A program made the position numbers and the translations under genes. This document shows positions 26,147 to 38,883 of a stretch of DNA of 64,000 nt, piece by piece. Source of the stretch: Sisyra terminalis (Eukaryota > Arthropoda > Insecta > Neuroptera > Sisyridae); contig OY292277.1 in assembly GCA_958496175.1 (NCBI GenBank), forward strand, positions 24,074,282 to 24,138,281. The letters run 5' to 3'. Under the pieces are notes generated by a model that ran no database searches, was not told the origin of the DNA, and was given only the letters and a program-made list of their open reading frames with translations. Position 1 is the first letter of the stretch. The number at the start of each line of letters is the position of its first letter.

Positions 26147-29100
26147 TAACGACTTACTGTATCTTAGTTCCTTAATTTTTTGACAGAAAGTGACTAATAT
26201 TTTAGATACTTTTTAAAAATAATTGTATCTTGCAACTTTAAAAGATATCTTAGATATCGAAAAGTAACTAAGATACTTTTTAACAAAAATTTTCTAAAAA
26301 TAAAGTTTGAAGTTAGCACTAAAAGGGAGTACCTAACTACCCGGTTTTACGAAATAATGATTATTTTGTGTTTTTTCTTTTGTTTGGGAAAATTTTAACT
26401 GTTTTATTTTTATTTTACTCAAATAAGCTGTAGGTATGTTTTGTTGTTATGTATACATTTCTTAATTCACTTAGAGCTTTATTTTGTTTAGTTCTATGAA
26501 ATTCAATATATGGGTAGTTCTCATGAAATATCAAAATTGTCAAATTTTCAAATTTTCTCCGATTTTCAAAAATCTTTTGAGTGTGAAATGAAAAGTAATG
26601 AATACGTTTTCAAATATATTTTTTATAAGTCTCATGAAGAAAAATAATTTCACACCTTTATTAACAGTCGATATATGAACGCATCAGTAAATAATTCATG
26701 AAGGTTTCCATCGATTTGGGATTGTTGATGAAACTATCAACTATTACACACCTTTAAGTCATTTTACACGAATTAAAGAATCTGTCTCGAAATAAAATAT
26801 GAAGATTTTTTCATGATTATATTTTTAATCGTCATTCCCTCACATTGAAAAAAATGAATATTTACTATATTTTAATAATAATTGCATAGCAAAGTAAGTT
26901 GTCAGAAACAGGAAACTTACACAAAAATTCAGATGAAACAAAAGCTTATATATCAAGATTTTCTAAGTTATATTTCATTTCGTCATTCTCTCACCGTGAT
27001 TCCCTCATTTCTAATTGAAGCGAAGGAATGACAGTATATGATTTAAGAACTTTTAACTTGTCTAACTTGGTTTTTTTTATTTCTTTGCTTATTTAATCCT
27101 GAAATTCTCCGTTTTTTCTTGTTTAAAGATGAGAACGTCATTCATATTACCTTTAGTGGAAATTATTGCTTTGAGTTCAATGCAGAGATAGACGTAATTC
27201 ATTTTGATGATAAAGGACAACAAATATATTTTACAGAGGAGTATTATATTATTGTAACAATAATACTGTTAGGGCCTAAACTTGTTGCTCTCTATCAAAC
27301 AATAATAGACACGATTCAATGACGATATGGCATATAAAAACCATTCCATCACTTTCAAAATTATAAATCATTCTTATAATTCGTTTATAATAAGTTTATT
27401 CTGGGGACTACAATATATGGGTAAATCTTGTTACAAAAATACTATAAAATTTACAAAAAAAAAATTGTTTTCCTATCTAATTTTGGAATTTGATGAGAAT
27501 CACCGAAATAAACTTCTAATATTAATTTTCTATCGTTTTTTAAGTCTGCTGTGTTTACGAAGGCTTAAAAGTATATACTTTTTTCCTAAACCAATACAGA
27601 TAAGAAATCCATTATCAGATTACCTAATAACTTTACCCAATATGTTACGATCGTAGTAGATACGTAGTATAAAAGTAATTAAAAAGTAAGTACCTCCTTA
27701 AGTTTGATAAAAAGAACTTATAAGTATTAAAGTTTATTTTTTAAGACTAACTTGATACCCGAAGATACTCGCGATACTTTTTAAAAAATTAAATTATCTA
27801 ATATCTAAATACTTTCTTAAAGTATCTTTGATAGCGCTGAATCCTTCCTCCTTCATTCCTAGCGTATATTTTTCATTATTACTATGAAAACTTTCGTGGT
27901 AGTTCTTATAATCGAGTTTAAAGTCAATTGATAAGGTTTTGTGCCTTCTTCTGCATGATTCACATTTTATTATACTTTACTGTTTGTATCAATATGTTAA
28001 CTATTGTTCTTTTTCCTATTAAGTTTTGCTCATTTTACTTAAGACCATATCTTTTACATATCGTAATCACATATCAATGCAAGTTGTATTTTTTATTTTT
28101 TTTTCTCCCACAATTAAAAGTATGAACCCCATGTTTTAATTTCGATAACATAAATTTTTACTGTGTTATTATAAAAGAGTTTACAAACTTTATCCAAGTG
28201 TTAAATTTAATCAAAAACTGATAAAACTATTTGGAGTTAAAGAATACAAAATAAAATATTAGTTTTCAATTCCAGTATTAGCTTTAATGGCTTCATATTG
28301 AATACCAATAGTTCAATAAAGTTTACCGAAAATGAATGCTAAGCATCTGAAGAATAAAATAAACAAAAAAATGATTAGTGGATATTTATTTCGAAATTAA
28401 GTTCATATATTTTAAGTTGCTTTAGTGGTTGTTGAATTTTACGGTCATTTTTTATTTATGACTGAAAAAATAATAAACCAAAGAAAGAATAAAAATAATA
28501 ATGAGTCAGCATAAGAAATATATTTGTTTTAAAATAAATAAGCTGCAAGTTTTAAGATTTTCCGACTTGTTTATTAGTTTTAAGATAAATAATTACACTG
28601 ACAAATCTATAGACAAAAAAGACGTTATTCTTTTATCATTTTTCAAAAATAGCTGAGCTATCAAATGGTTTATCTATCAGATTATAAAATTCTGGTTTTT
28701 GTTTATAATTGTAATATTTAATTTTTAATATTTTTCCGTAAACCATAGCAGTAGAAAAAATGTATTTTTGCTTTAGCAAATAGTTTGGTAAATAAATAGC
28801 CAAAATTCCAAATGCCTAGTAGTACTAATTAACCATGTTTTATTACAATAAAATTAATAAATTCAGACCAGAGATCGGTTTTGATTTTCAATGAACCAGA
28901 AGAAAAAAGCATTCAAATGTTTTTATATATCACTGTAGGCTTATACTTAAGGGTACGAAAATAGTTAAGCCGGGACAGGATGCGTACTTCTCGTTTGTTT
29001 ACAACAGGAGTAATGTCACGAAAATGCCAATTTTTATTATTTTTTTAAATTGAAGAATAGAGGTTCTCAGCGTCACGATAATTATGTAAGGGGTATAGGC

Positions 29101-29228
29101 AGTGGTGACTTTTAAGGAAATCGTAAAGGTTTGACCAAACCCTTGTTAAGATTTTCGAAGTTTTCCAAACCCTTTATTAAATAATCGTAATGTTTTTCAA
29201 AAATATATAAAAATATATTTTACTCTTA
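26147..29228. other. Gene-free stretch with repeat fragments
   Basis: Fragments rich in GTAACTTAGATACTTT-like wording occur at 26150-26330 and 27690-27840 and resemble the tandem repeat at 38884-39575. TCATTCCCTCAC-type phrases recur at 26830-27010. No exon was recognised. Confidence 0.35.
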
Positions 29229-29395
29229 CCTACTGGTAGCCGAGTGGTCTAGGTGACCGCCCCACTAGTAGGTAGTGGGTTCGATCCTCGTATCGTGCAA
29301 ATTTTCAATATTTCTCGATAACGGATTTAATTAATCCTAGAGTTGCTAAATAACCTTAGTAGTTATAAAACGACGGTAAATAACAATAAATAAAA
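29229..29395 (+). repeat. tRNA-derived SINE, copy 3 (best preserved)
   Basis: A box TAGCCGAGTGG at 29237-29247 and B box GGTTCGATCC at 29278-29287 match RNA polymerase III promoter consensus. The body follows (ATCGTGCAAATTTTCAATAT, TCCTAGAGTTGCTAAAT, TTATAAAACGACGGTAAATA) and ends in an A-rich tail. The tRNA-like part resembles a serine or leucine tRNA. Confidence 0.8.
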
Positions 29396-29808
29396 AAAAA
29401 TTTATACTTTGTAACATTACTAAACTATGCGTCAGGATAACTCAGAGTCTACTATAGCCCAATTACAAATCAATGTTGGATGGAGGATTATTGGATTTAT
29501 GGGGTTATAATTTTGACCCGAATAATGCTTGTTTGCCCTTCGATAATTATTATTCCTATGTGCTATTATTATAACAATACCAAACGATAAAATAAATAAT
29601 TTACAATTTTTTTGTTGCTTAGCTGCTTTCTTAGTTACTTTTTATAATAGAGAAGCTAATTTTAATAATTTTATATGAATTTGTGAATGAAAAATATAAA
29701 AATTAAATAATTCATTTTGGCCACCATTTTTATTAATTATGAAAAAATAGTTTTTGCCTAAACATTGTTACATTTCATCGTATTTAATATTTTTTCCATT
29801 TTTTTATA

Positions 29809-30199
29809 CCGTCGCTTAATAACTATTATGATTTTTAGCGACTCTAGGGTTAATAAAAATCCGTAACCGAGAAATATTGAAAATTTGCTCGATTCGAGGA
29901 TCGAACCCAATGCCTACCAATTTTGGAGCGGTTACATAGACCAGTGTTTCTCAACTGGATTTACTCCAAGGACCGGTAAAATATTTCGGCACGTTCTCGT
30001 GAACCGGTAATTTTAATTAAATAATTCAATTCATTGGCACAATTTTTTACAAAGATTGGTAATCGGTCGATAACAATTTCGATTTTGGAGAGATAGTTGA
30101 ATATTTCGCGGACCGGTAAATATTTCTTGCAGACTGGTGTCGGTTCGCGGACCGGCGGTTGAGAAACACTGACCTAGACCACTTGGTCACCAGCAGGCT
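29809..30199 (-). repeat. tRNA-derived SINE, copy 4, split by a hAT insertion
   Basis: Body and B box (GGGTTCGATCCTCGAATCGA on the minus strand) lie at 29809-29933. The A-box end resumes at 30172-30199 after the nested element. Joining the two sides restores the family order without loss. Confidence 0.75.
29934..30179. mobile_element. hAT-like MITE nested in SINE copy 4
   Basis: The 230-bp body 29942-30171 has inverted ends CAGTGTTTCTCAAC/GTTGAGAAACACTG and internal GGACCGGTAAATATTT wording. The 8-bp flanks ACATAGAC and ACCTAGAC differ at one base. The duplicated bases belong to the SINE sequence itself, so the insertion came after the SINE. No coding sequence. Confidence 0.8.
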
Positions 30200-30569
30200 T
30201 ACTTTAAGTATGCGAACTCATATTCTTTTCTTATCATTTATTCTTTTACTTCTGGTGGTATTTCTATAGAGGTGCCTTACACCTGTTCATAGAACCACAA
30301 GAACTACAATTTATACAAATAAGTATAGTTAATAAAATTTATCAATTTAATACAAAATAAATAGATATGTTATAACAATATCCCTTAAACAATATTTATA
30401 AAAACTACATCCAACAGTTAGAACCCAGTTTCCCAACTTTTTCCGCCATATCTTATTGGAACAATTAAGCATTTTTATGTTTTCTTATAAAGAAATTAAA
30501 ATCTACTGCACCAAACAATCATATGACAACTACGATGACTATATTACAGTGTTAAAGAGTTTTATATAT

Positions 30570-30575
30570 ATTTAT

Positions 30576-30626
<51 letters not shown>

Positions 30627-30630
30627 CATC
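30570..30630. repeat. (TA)n microsatellite
   Basis: Uninterrupted TA units from about 30581 to 30620 with TTTATATA variants at the left edge. Confidence 0.95.
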
Positions 30631-30659
30631 TAAAATACTTATATAAAATGATTGAACAT

Positions 30660-32360
30660 TAAAATCAAATATTGAAACCAAAAATGTCCACAAATTATCT
30701 TTGCAATATATTCGTAATAAATATCAGTAATTATAACAAAATCAAAGAGAAACTTTAACTTCTTTGTTTTTAATAACTGATTATTTCATGCACATTATTC
30801 ATCTTCTATCAGTGGCTAATCTGTTTCGGATGTTAGTAACTACATTTGCTATCATTATTTTGCTCACCGCAGCTTTAAATACATAATGGCGTAGTTATCA
30901 TCGCCAACCACATTCGAAGATTTTTTTTCAATACCTCTCAACTCTATACTTTCCCTTGTTAAATGCTTATCGCTCTATATTTAACCTTTGATATTGATTT
31001 AAATTCTTGTTTTAATTGTCTTGATATAACTATTTGCTATTTTTTTATTCATTTTAAAGTAGTTGTATTTGGTACCTTTCTCAATATTCTTCCTATATTT
31101 TGGTCCTGGTATTTTTAGATACTAATTTTATGAGTCAACACAAGTCCTCACAGTCAACACCAAAAGAATATATAGATAAAAAATATGCGTTAGTATAGGC
31201 GGTATGTGGTAAAATAGTTACTGAAGTTTACCCAGGACCAGTGGACCAGAACTAAGGACCAAGGAGGAATATCGCTTCTGAACCTATATAAACATTCAAT
31301 TGTAATTTATCACCTTATTAGTTATTTCAAAGTCAAACTAAACACATTTTATGAGAGTGACTGGAAAAATATTTATTATAATAATATTTATATTGAAATG
31401 GTTAGACAAATGCCTGAAGGAATACAAATTTGATTTTGTATGTAACTCGAATTTTACAGAGTAGTAACGCTAAAATGCTACCAAAAACATTTTCAATATT
31501 TTTCCCAGTGCAATAGATGTTCATCAATGCCAAAAGAAATTTTCAGTTTACATTCGATAATATAAAGATCAGAAGAAAGACAACCGAAGAACCATTAAAT
31601 CAATCTTGGTAGAACAAGCAAGTACCCATTTCAAGAATTACCAATAGTGAAAATTTACTCTGTAACAGAATAATTCAATATTCCTTTGGAAAATTAAAAA
31701 ATTAAGGATACCTGATATTGTCTAATCCACCATTGTTGTTCTAAATTGTTCCTTTGAATTTCTACCTATTTCAATCGCAAGATAAAATCGCAAATGTTAA
31801 AAATAGAAACCTTAAATGATGTTCAAAAAGTTTTTTTCTGATATTTCTGATATTATTAGTAATCAATTGATTTTTACTAATTTAGCGTTTATAATTTGCA
31901 CCATATTTGCCAAAAGATTGATGATATTGCGGGTGATTATATCTGTTTATTTTCTCAAGCAAAAAATTAATCTCACTTGAGTGTTTCGATCACTTGAGTG
32001 ATTTTTTGTGGTAAATTTGGTACAATAACATTATTTTTGGCAAAGTTGGTACAATAACTTTACTTTTGAGAAACTTGGTAACATTACTTTACAGGTCGAC
32101 GATCGGCTCAATAATGATTAAATAATTTATTTTTTGTTCTATTTTCAATCTTGTTAACAATGAAAATAATTTTGTTATTTTCATTGTTTTCATTGTTAAA
32201 TTCATTGCCATCGTTCCAAATCAAAATTTGAATTTCATGGCCATCTTGTGATTTGAACCAAGTTTCTTAACATTTTACCCCCGTTGAGAGGATATTCCGA
32301 ACAACAAATATGATACATAACATACGAATATAACTGAAACAATTATACAAAATTAACCTA
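30660..32360. other. Gene-free stretch
   Basis: No frame or exon recognised. Near 31975-32100 a phrase of the type TTGGTACAATAACNTTA is repeated about three times, and a GTCGACGATCGGC patch follows. It could be the remains of an element end but cannot be classified. Confidence 0.35.
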
Positions 32361-32364
32361 AAGT

Positions 32365-33430
32365 CTTAAGGAATAAATAATTAATTTGCTTCTTGGTTGT
32401 TAATAGATATTGGTAATATTGAAAGTTTTTTAATATTTCGAATTAAAGTAGTTTTTGACGTTTTCACTTTCACTGTACGAATGACTCCATCTTCTCTCGG
32501 AAAGCATTCAATGACACGTCCTATGGGGCCCATTAGCAAGGTGGGAAATGATGTTCCCTTAAAAGAACTACAGCTCCCTTTGGAATATTGGGCCCAGATT
32601 TATTCCATTTTATTCTAAGATTTAACTCGTTTAAGTATTCGAGTCTCCATCGTTTCCAAAAATCCTGCTTGACCTTCTGGATGGGTTCCCAGGTAGATAA
32701 GTGATTAGTAGGAATTTCGGCGAGGTTACGTTCACGTAAGTTGGTCAAAGAGTCACCGATTAAAAAATGACCAGGGGTAATGACTAAAGGGCCATTAGGG
32801 TCTAATGATATGGGAGTTAACGGTCGCAAATTCAATATGGTTTCAATCTCCATTATCAGAGTGTTAAATTGTTCATAAGTAACTAACATTTGATGACCCG
32901 AGACATGGTACAAATGTTTTTTAAAACTATTAACTGCGGCTTCCCACAAACCTCCAACATAAGGTGCAAATGGTGGTGTGAAATGCCATTGGATACTTTT
33001 TGTGGTTAAATATCCTTGAATTTTCTCTAGAGCTTTTGATGTGTTAAATTCATTGATTAGCTTTTCCAAAATATTATTTGTTCCAACAAAATTGGTTCCG
33101 TTGTCACTGTAGATATCCTGACAGTAACCACGACGTGACACAAAACGTCTTAATGCGGATATGAAGCCCTCCACCGTTAAATCAGTAATTAATTCAAGAT
33201 GAACTGCCTTCACAGCTAAACAAACAAATACAGCAACGTATGCTTTAATCTGAATTTTATTTCGAAATTTCTTTTCTTTCAACATAAAGGATCCACAATA
33301 ATATACACCCACTTGGATGAATGGACGTGAAGGATTTACTCGTGGTTTAGGTAATACACCCATAATATAATTAGTCGTAGGTGGTTTGGCTTTACAGCAC
33401 TGAACACATCTTTTTATGACCTATATCAAT
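32365..33430 (-). pseudogene. BEL/Pao retrotransposon integrase fragment
   Basis: The longest open part is 33363-32533. It reads through the integrase core: YCGSF, then VCLAVKAVHLELITDLT, FVSRRGYCQDIYSDNGTNFV and FAPYVGGLWEAAVNSFKKHL, which matches the BEL/Pao integrase with catalytic-core D and E. Upstream (33425-33364) the zinc-binding CVQCCKAKPPTTN is still legible. Downstream, after HHFPPC, a shift is needed to continue into MGPIGRVIECFPREDG, so the end is broken. First D of the core appears as Y(Y)CG rather than VDYxGP, another sign of decay. No RT, Gag or LTRs were found. Confidence 0.8.
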
Positions 33431-34720
33431 GATTTAATTTTAAAACTTTTTTCCTAATTTTGTGTTTAAAAAACGACATTAGAGATTTGAGATAAGGAGA
33501 TTACATCGCCATTCCATAGCCTTCGGTAGCCTATAACTTGTAGCAGTGTTTCTTATCCTGTGACCCATACACTTATAGTTTTATGGAATTATCAGTATCA
33601 AATACCGTCTCATTATCATATTCCACACGTATCCATGGTCCTCCTCCCCCCAAGACTACCTTTGCTACGCTACTGACTCTAACGATCTATAGCCATAGTC
33701 CTCAAATTATCAAACACGTTGATGTTTGCAACTATGTTTTACGTGGCTATTGAATCAATAGAACTAAATTTTAACATTTCGCACTATTCCCATGTAATTC
33801 ACTACCTAGTATCTTTGAGCCAAAATAAAATGACTCTTATTAAATGTTTAAGCTTTACAAAGCCTGTTATTTTCATCAAGTAAACTATTAAATGAAGAGG
33901 CAAAAGTGTTTCTCAATTAATATTTTGCTAAACTAGTCAAATTATTTTTTTTTCTGTTTTTGATATGTGCCAATTATTTCTTTATTAAATATATTTTTTT
34001 AATTATTTTGTTTGTAAAAACCATACAAAAATAATTATGTAATAAGTGGTGGTAGCTTAAGGGTGAAAAGAAAGGGTTTGTAATAATTTCCATTTTTAAA
34101 ATCTCTAACCTACGGTATTTTATTTCATATTTTATTCCAGAGAAAGATGTTATATTATTTATCGTAGTTCAAATTTCTAAGAACCAAATTGCACATATTT
34201 GAAATATTGAGATTCTGAGAAATGTCTGATAAAAGTAATTATGATTTTTATGCTCCCAAATTCAAACTATAGGAAGCATTTTTTTTTAATTATGTTAATT
34301 TTATAGTACACTCTTCGTTTAAAAATGTTCACTTACCGATATTAATTCGTTAAGTATTTAAAAATGCCAACAAGATACTGTATCACACTATAGTAATTCT
34401 GGAACAGCTGGAACACACACTGATTTTTTCCAATTGCAATGTGGCTGTAATAATCCCATTAAATAACACTAAGTATCGTATTTTTAATACAAAATCACAA
34501 AAACAGAAAAGGATATAAACATCGCATCCTTTTAATACAAAAGCACTTTTATAAAGAAACAAATAGTTATTAAAATAAATTGCCAAAAATTAAATAAAAC
34601 AAAAAGGTTTTGTTTTTGACAAGTTTTTCATTTTGTCACAATGGTTACTTCAAACTTGTTCACTTGACATTAATTGAGATCCTTCATGCCAATTATGATC
34701 GACAAAATAAAATATATCTG
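33431..34720. other. Gene-free stretch
   Basis: AT-rich with no exon recognised. A single hAT-like start CAGTGTTTCTTATCC lies near 33545 without a clear partner. A GGTCCTCCTCCCCCCAAGAC patch near 33638 is compositionally unusual. Confidence 0.35.
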
Positions 34721-34724
34721 AAGC

Positions 34725-34855
34725 ATACAGGTGGACGAGTGGTCAAGGTATTCGCACCAAAACTGGCAGGTGTTGGATTCGAATCTCGTATCGTGCTAAT
34801 TTTCGATATTTCTCGATTTAAGGATTTTTACTAGCCCTAGAGTTGCTAAACTCTA
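34725..34855 (+). repeat. tRNA-derived SINE, copy 5
   Basis: TGGACGAGTGGTCAAGG (A box region), CCAAAACTGGCAGGTGTTGG and B box GATTCGAATC are followed by the family body up to CCTAGAGTTGCTAAA. The 3' part beyond this is missing. Confidence 0.7.
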
Positions 34856-35714
34856 GTCTAGGACCAACTATATCCAAAAACTCCTCAGAGAAAGAACATA
34901 CTGTTCTTTATATCTCTGAGTATTCTAAGTTTTTTTTTTGTAATATGAGAAAAAAAAATGTTTTTCACATCTAGAATGCTGGAGGAGGATAATCGATCGT
35001 TTATTCAGGAATCATTGGGGAATTAGTTTTAATTCCCAAATAATCATTAAATATGAGTAAATCAGAATTTAAGAACAGTAGCATTTCACCTATGGTATAC
35101 AGGGATTTAATCAATTAAATTTATGATTTACTCTCCATTACTTTTGGGGACAAAATGCCTCTTGGGCTCAGCTCGATGAAGCGAAAATTCCTAGTCTATA
35201 CCATCCAATGTGTACCTCGAGGTGCTGGTCGGAGAAGAAAACGCGTAATGGTGACTAATGAGGGGACTGAATAAGAGCTAATATCATTGAAATGTATAAA
35301 TGGATTGATCGTGTATAAGACATCAAACAAAAATTAGGAAAATCTAGTGTAAAGTGAACAATCTAGAGTAGCGTATGAAACGTCATCTACATAGGCACAG
35401 TTTTAAGGGAAACTTAAAACAACTGGCAATTGAGTGCCAATAAGCGCCAGGCTATACAAATAAGTACTAGAAGCAACAAGAAGAAACAAGCACTAGCATT
35501 TTCTTTACTTCAATTGCTTCAGTTGCATCAGAGAAGATGTCTATATAAAGGTCTCTCTTCCAACAATTCTAACATAGGCGTTGTTGCATTTTCCTTAGTT
35601 CACTACAAATTTGTGACTACGTTGACGGCGCTAGCAATTGCTTCAAGCACGGTTTGCCGTTTACCATACAATTTAAAATTATCATGGAGCTTATGGAGTA
35701 ATTTTACTCTAATC

Positions 35715-35850
35715 ATACAATATCAACATTTTTTGGCTGTCATCATCAGGTAATGATTATTTTGTTATAAATTATAAGGACAAAATAATGAATACCTGAT
35801 GATGACAGCTAAAAACTGTTGAAACGCGTCGTAATAAAGAAGAAATTGAG
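35715..35850. repeat. Head-to-head inverted copies of a Penelope-like/hammerhead-like end
   Basis: The right copy reads ACCTGATGATGACAGC, AAAAACTGTT, GAAACGCGTCGTAATAAAG (35794-35842). The left copy is its near reverse complement (TTTTTGGCTGTCATCATCAG at 35729-35748). The arms match over about 35 bases around a short AT loop, with a few mismatches. CTGATGA and GAAAC flank a GACAG/CTGTT stem, with one extra base after CTGATGA. Confidence 0.45.
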
Positions 35851-36439
35851 TCATAGGGCATATATTATTATTCAATAGCATATATTACTACAAATGTATA
35901 TATAATATTATATATACTTTATTACGAGTATAATATTAATTTTGTATAGGTAACCATTTGTATAGGTATCCAAAGAATAAATAGTAGGAGAACGAAAGAG
36001 ATAGGCAGTTTGATCACGATCCCTCAAAAATTTAGTCATCATTTCGTTATTTTTTCGGCCGCTATTAGCGCATTATCGCTAAGAAACATGACCAACTTTA
36101 GGTTCTGAATCGTTATTGATTGTTTGCTTTTTTGTTATTGTAATTTAAACTAATGCTAAAGCTATTAAAACGTTACATTCATGTTTTTCTTATAATTTAA
36201 TATCTTTAATAAAGCAGAAATTCGTTATTATTTAATTCTACTAACTATTAACCTTTTGTGAATTATATGAAAATGTTATTGGCGCTTATATTCATGCTTG
36301 TGTGCTATTGACACTACAGTCCTTTGCACTGTACCCTCATTTTGTGGATGGCTTTGCAATACGGCGTTTATTTTTCTGTCATTTATACTACGTAGTACAT
36401 ATTGCACAGTATGTATAAACAGCCAATTAAATCTATTAT

Positions 36440-36690
36440 TTGAAAACCAGTAATTTTTCGGGAAATATTCACAGTCCAACACTAACACAACGACAAATGG
36501 CAAAAATTGGTAGTTGAATGAAATCGAAATGACAGTTGAAACCAACGACAACAATCAGTTAGTTCAAAATCGAGACAATAATTATTATATTTGTATTTCA
36601 CCCATATGTATGTGTTTACATTTTTCGTTCTTTGTCTTTGCCACCATATACTCATTTGTCTATTTAATTGACATGAAAAGTAAAAATTGT
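36440..36690 (+). repeat. Dispersed repeat family, copy A
   Basis: It shares GAAATATTCACAG, CAACACT, ATGAAATCGAAATGACAG, GACAATAATTATTATA and CATATGTATG wording with 59405-59585, in the same order. No ends or coding sequence were identified. Confidence 0.55.
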
Positions 36691-37633
36691 GTTTAAAGTG
36701 GTATCATATTTTAGTTACCACGAACCACTTCCTTCTTACATGTATGCCATTTCAGGTACTACCGAAAGAGGCTATGGCAGTGGAATAAACATTTTTTTTC
36801 AATCACGCCAAAGAAGTATAACTTTTCACACGCATACACAACAATACTATTAATGAAATAATAAAAAATTAAATATTATTTTTTCCCTGTGGGTTAATTC
36901 CCATGTCAGGATATATCATTGTGCATTAATTTCAGTGTGAGAAATTTTCTATATAGGTAACTTTCTTATAGGTACTTTACTATAGGTAGGTACTTAAGGA
37001 GCTTTTTATTTTTGGAATGCTTATCGTTGCTTTGTCACAAATAAAGGCTTTAGCCCTTAGTTTTCAAGACTAATAAGAAATATCCTTGGTTAATTTTGCT
37101 TGATTTTTAGTACACACACCGTTTTTTTCCTCAACTTTTTTTCACAAAATTTCAAATGATTGGTAAATATTTGATAGGAAATAAAACTTCAAAAATGTAC
37201 TTATTTAAATTTTTTCCGTTAATATTTGATATCTATTAATAGTTGAACTATTTTTTCACCTAGGTAAAATTTAAATTAGGTCATCAATTTTTTTTTTCGT
37301 TTACAATTTTATATTCTTTTGAATAAACAGAAGAATTATTCATACCAATGATATCATTTCATTTGACCAAGTTACCAGCAAAAAGGAAAAATGAGAATAA
37401 TATACGAAAGACTACAATAATGGCAGGAAAATAGTTTTATTTTAAGCTGAGCCTCTTATACATACACTTGCCTGACGCGATCAAGCTTTCGGAATTACTA
37501 TTGCACTCATAAACCACCATTTAACACATGCCATCCAATCACTGCCTATATGCAATGAGTTCAAATTTCATGCATTGAAAGTGGCACTGTAATTTTCCCA
37601 AACAGCCAACTAAATTTGCCTAAAATATGAGAT

Positions 37634-38023
37634 GGTCAGTTCAGTAATTATTACGAGAGTGTAGCGGCTAGATCGTGGTCTGGTCACGCTTTGCTATTAT
37701 TAGATCATAGATCGCTCGGCGTGCGTATTTGCGATCGTCTCTCGTATGAAATGTATGGAAAAGTAAGCGAAAGTGATTAATCGATTTACCGTTTTTTCAA
37801 ATATATTCGTCTACGATAGAAAATCCTTCCTGGACATTTCCATTTTTGAATAAAACCATCTGAAAAATATTCATGACGAAACTGTAAATTTTTTCAATTG
37901 CATGGAGCTTTGGTATATTGTCGCGAATTTTTTTATTATTTGCACATTATTTTTCTTTCTTGGTATCTTCTCGACAATCACAATAGTGTTATTTTGTGCC
38001 TATTTTGAAAGTGTTTATAGCAG
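37634..38023 (+). promoter_or_regulatory. Candidate promoter and non-coding first exon of the ZCCHC24-like gene
   Basis: A locally less AT-rich patch with several CpG-containing words (GTAGCGGCTAGATCG, CGCTCGGCGTGCG) begins with TCAGTT, an insect-type initiator, at 37636. It ends in AGCAG|GTGAGT with the donor at 38024. The first coding exon of the ZCCHC24-like gene has an acceptor AG at 44218-44219, seven bases before its ATG, so a non-coding exon upstream is required. This is the best candidate seen, at 6.2 kb distance. The link is inference only. Confidence 0.3.
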
Positions 38024-38637
38024 GTGAGTTTTAAAATAACTATACGATCATTAAGTTTTTGAATTAAACTTAAAATAAAATTAGGTTTTGGAATGAACAG
38101 GTTGCAGCGTCAACATGTATCTTAAGATAGAACAACTATATCTTTATATTTTCTCTAAAATACCTATTTGCTTCAATACATATTTATACTGCCACCTAAA
38201 ATTTAAATTTTTTAATAAAAGATAATTTAGGTCTTTAAGAGTAAATAGCCTTGTTTAATTTGAAAATAAATAAAAATTAAAAATATAACTTGAACAAATT
38301 AATTTAGTCTTTGGCTATCAAAACTAGGTTTTGGTTATAAGAAGCTTTAAAAAGCATTTTTTTAGTAAAACAATCCTGGTTTTTGTTTGCTAAAACAATA
38401 ATATTGATTAATAATATTAATTAATAAAAATAGAAATTACAATCGTGTTAAAAAGGTATTTAGAGATGTTTTGAAATCATTACATTTAAAATGCCTTTAA
38501 TAACTTTAATCGACTTCAAATGGTTTTTTTAAATATTTAAAAAGCCTTTAAATACCTTTTTTTAACTGGGAATATAAACAAACTAATTTTTAAGATTCAT
38601 TCAAATTATATTATCATTTTGAATCTCGTTCATTGAT

Positions 38638-38842
38638 TTAATAATTAATAAGTTTTGTATCTTGGGATTTGGAATCCATGCTTAGTTTTTAGTATTGATT
38701 TGTTAATTATTTATTGTTCGTATTTTTAGTTTGCCTGAAGAAGCAGAAATAAAGTCGACGAAACGTTGCAATTTTTATAATTTGACATATTTATTTATAA
38801 AGTCCAAATCCTATGATACAAAACTTATTAATTATTCAAATT
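38638..38842. repeat. Inverted-repeat unit with a third hammerhead-like core
   Basis: AATAATTAATAAGTTTTGTA (38639-38658) recurs inverted at 38818-38837, extended on both sides by GGATTTGG wording, giving arms of about 35 bases. Near the centre-right lies GCCTGAAGAAGCAG...GACGAAACGTTGC (38734-38771). TTGC before and GCAA after the core can pair. The stem II region pairs poorly, so this copy looks decayed. Confidence 0.45.
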
Positions 38843-38883
38843 AAATTAATGGGAGATACTTTTGTTCATGGTTTTGGCCTGAA

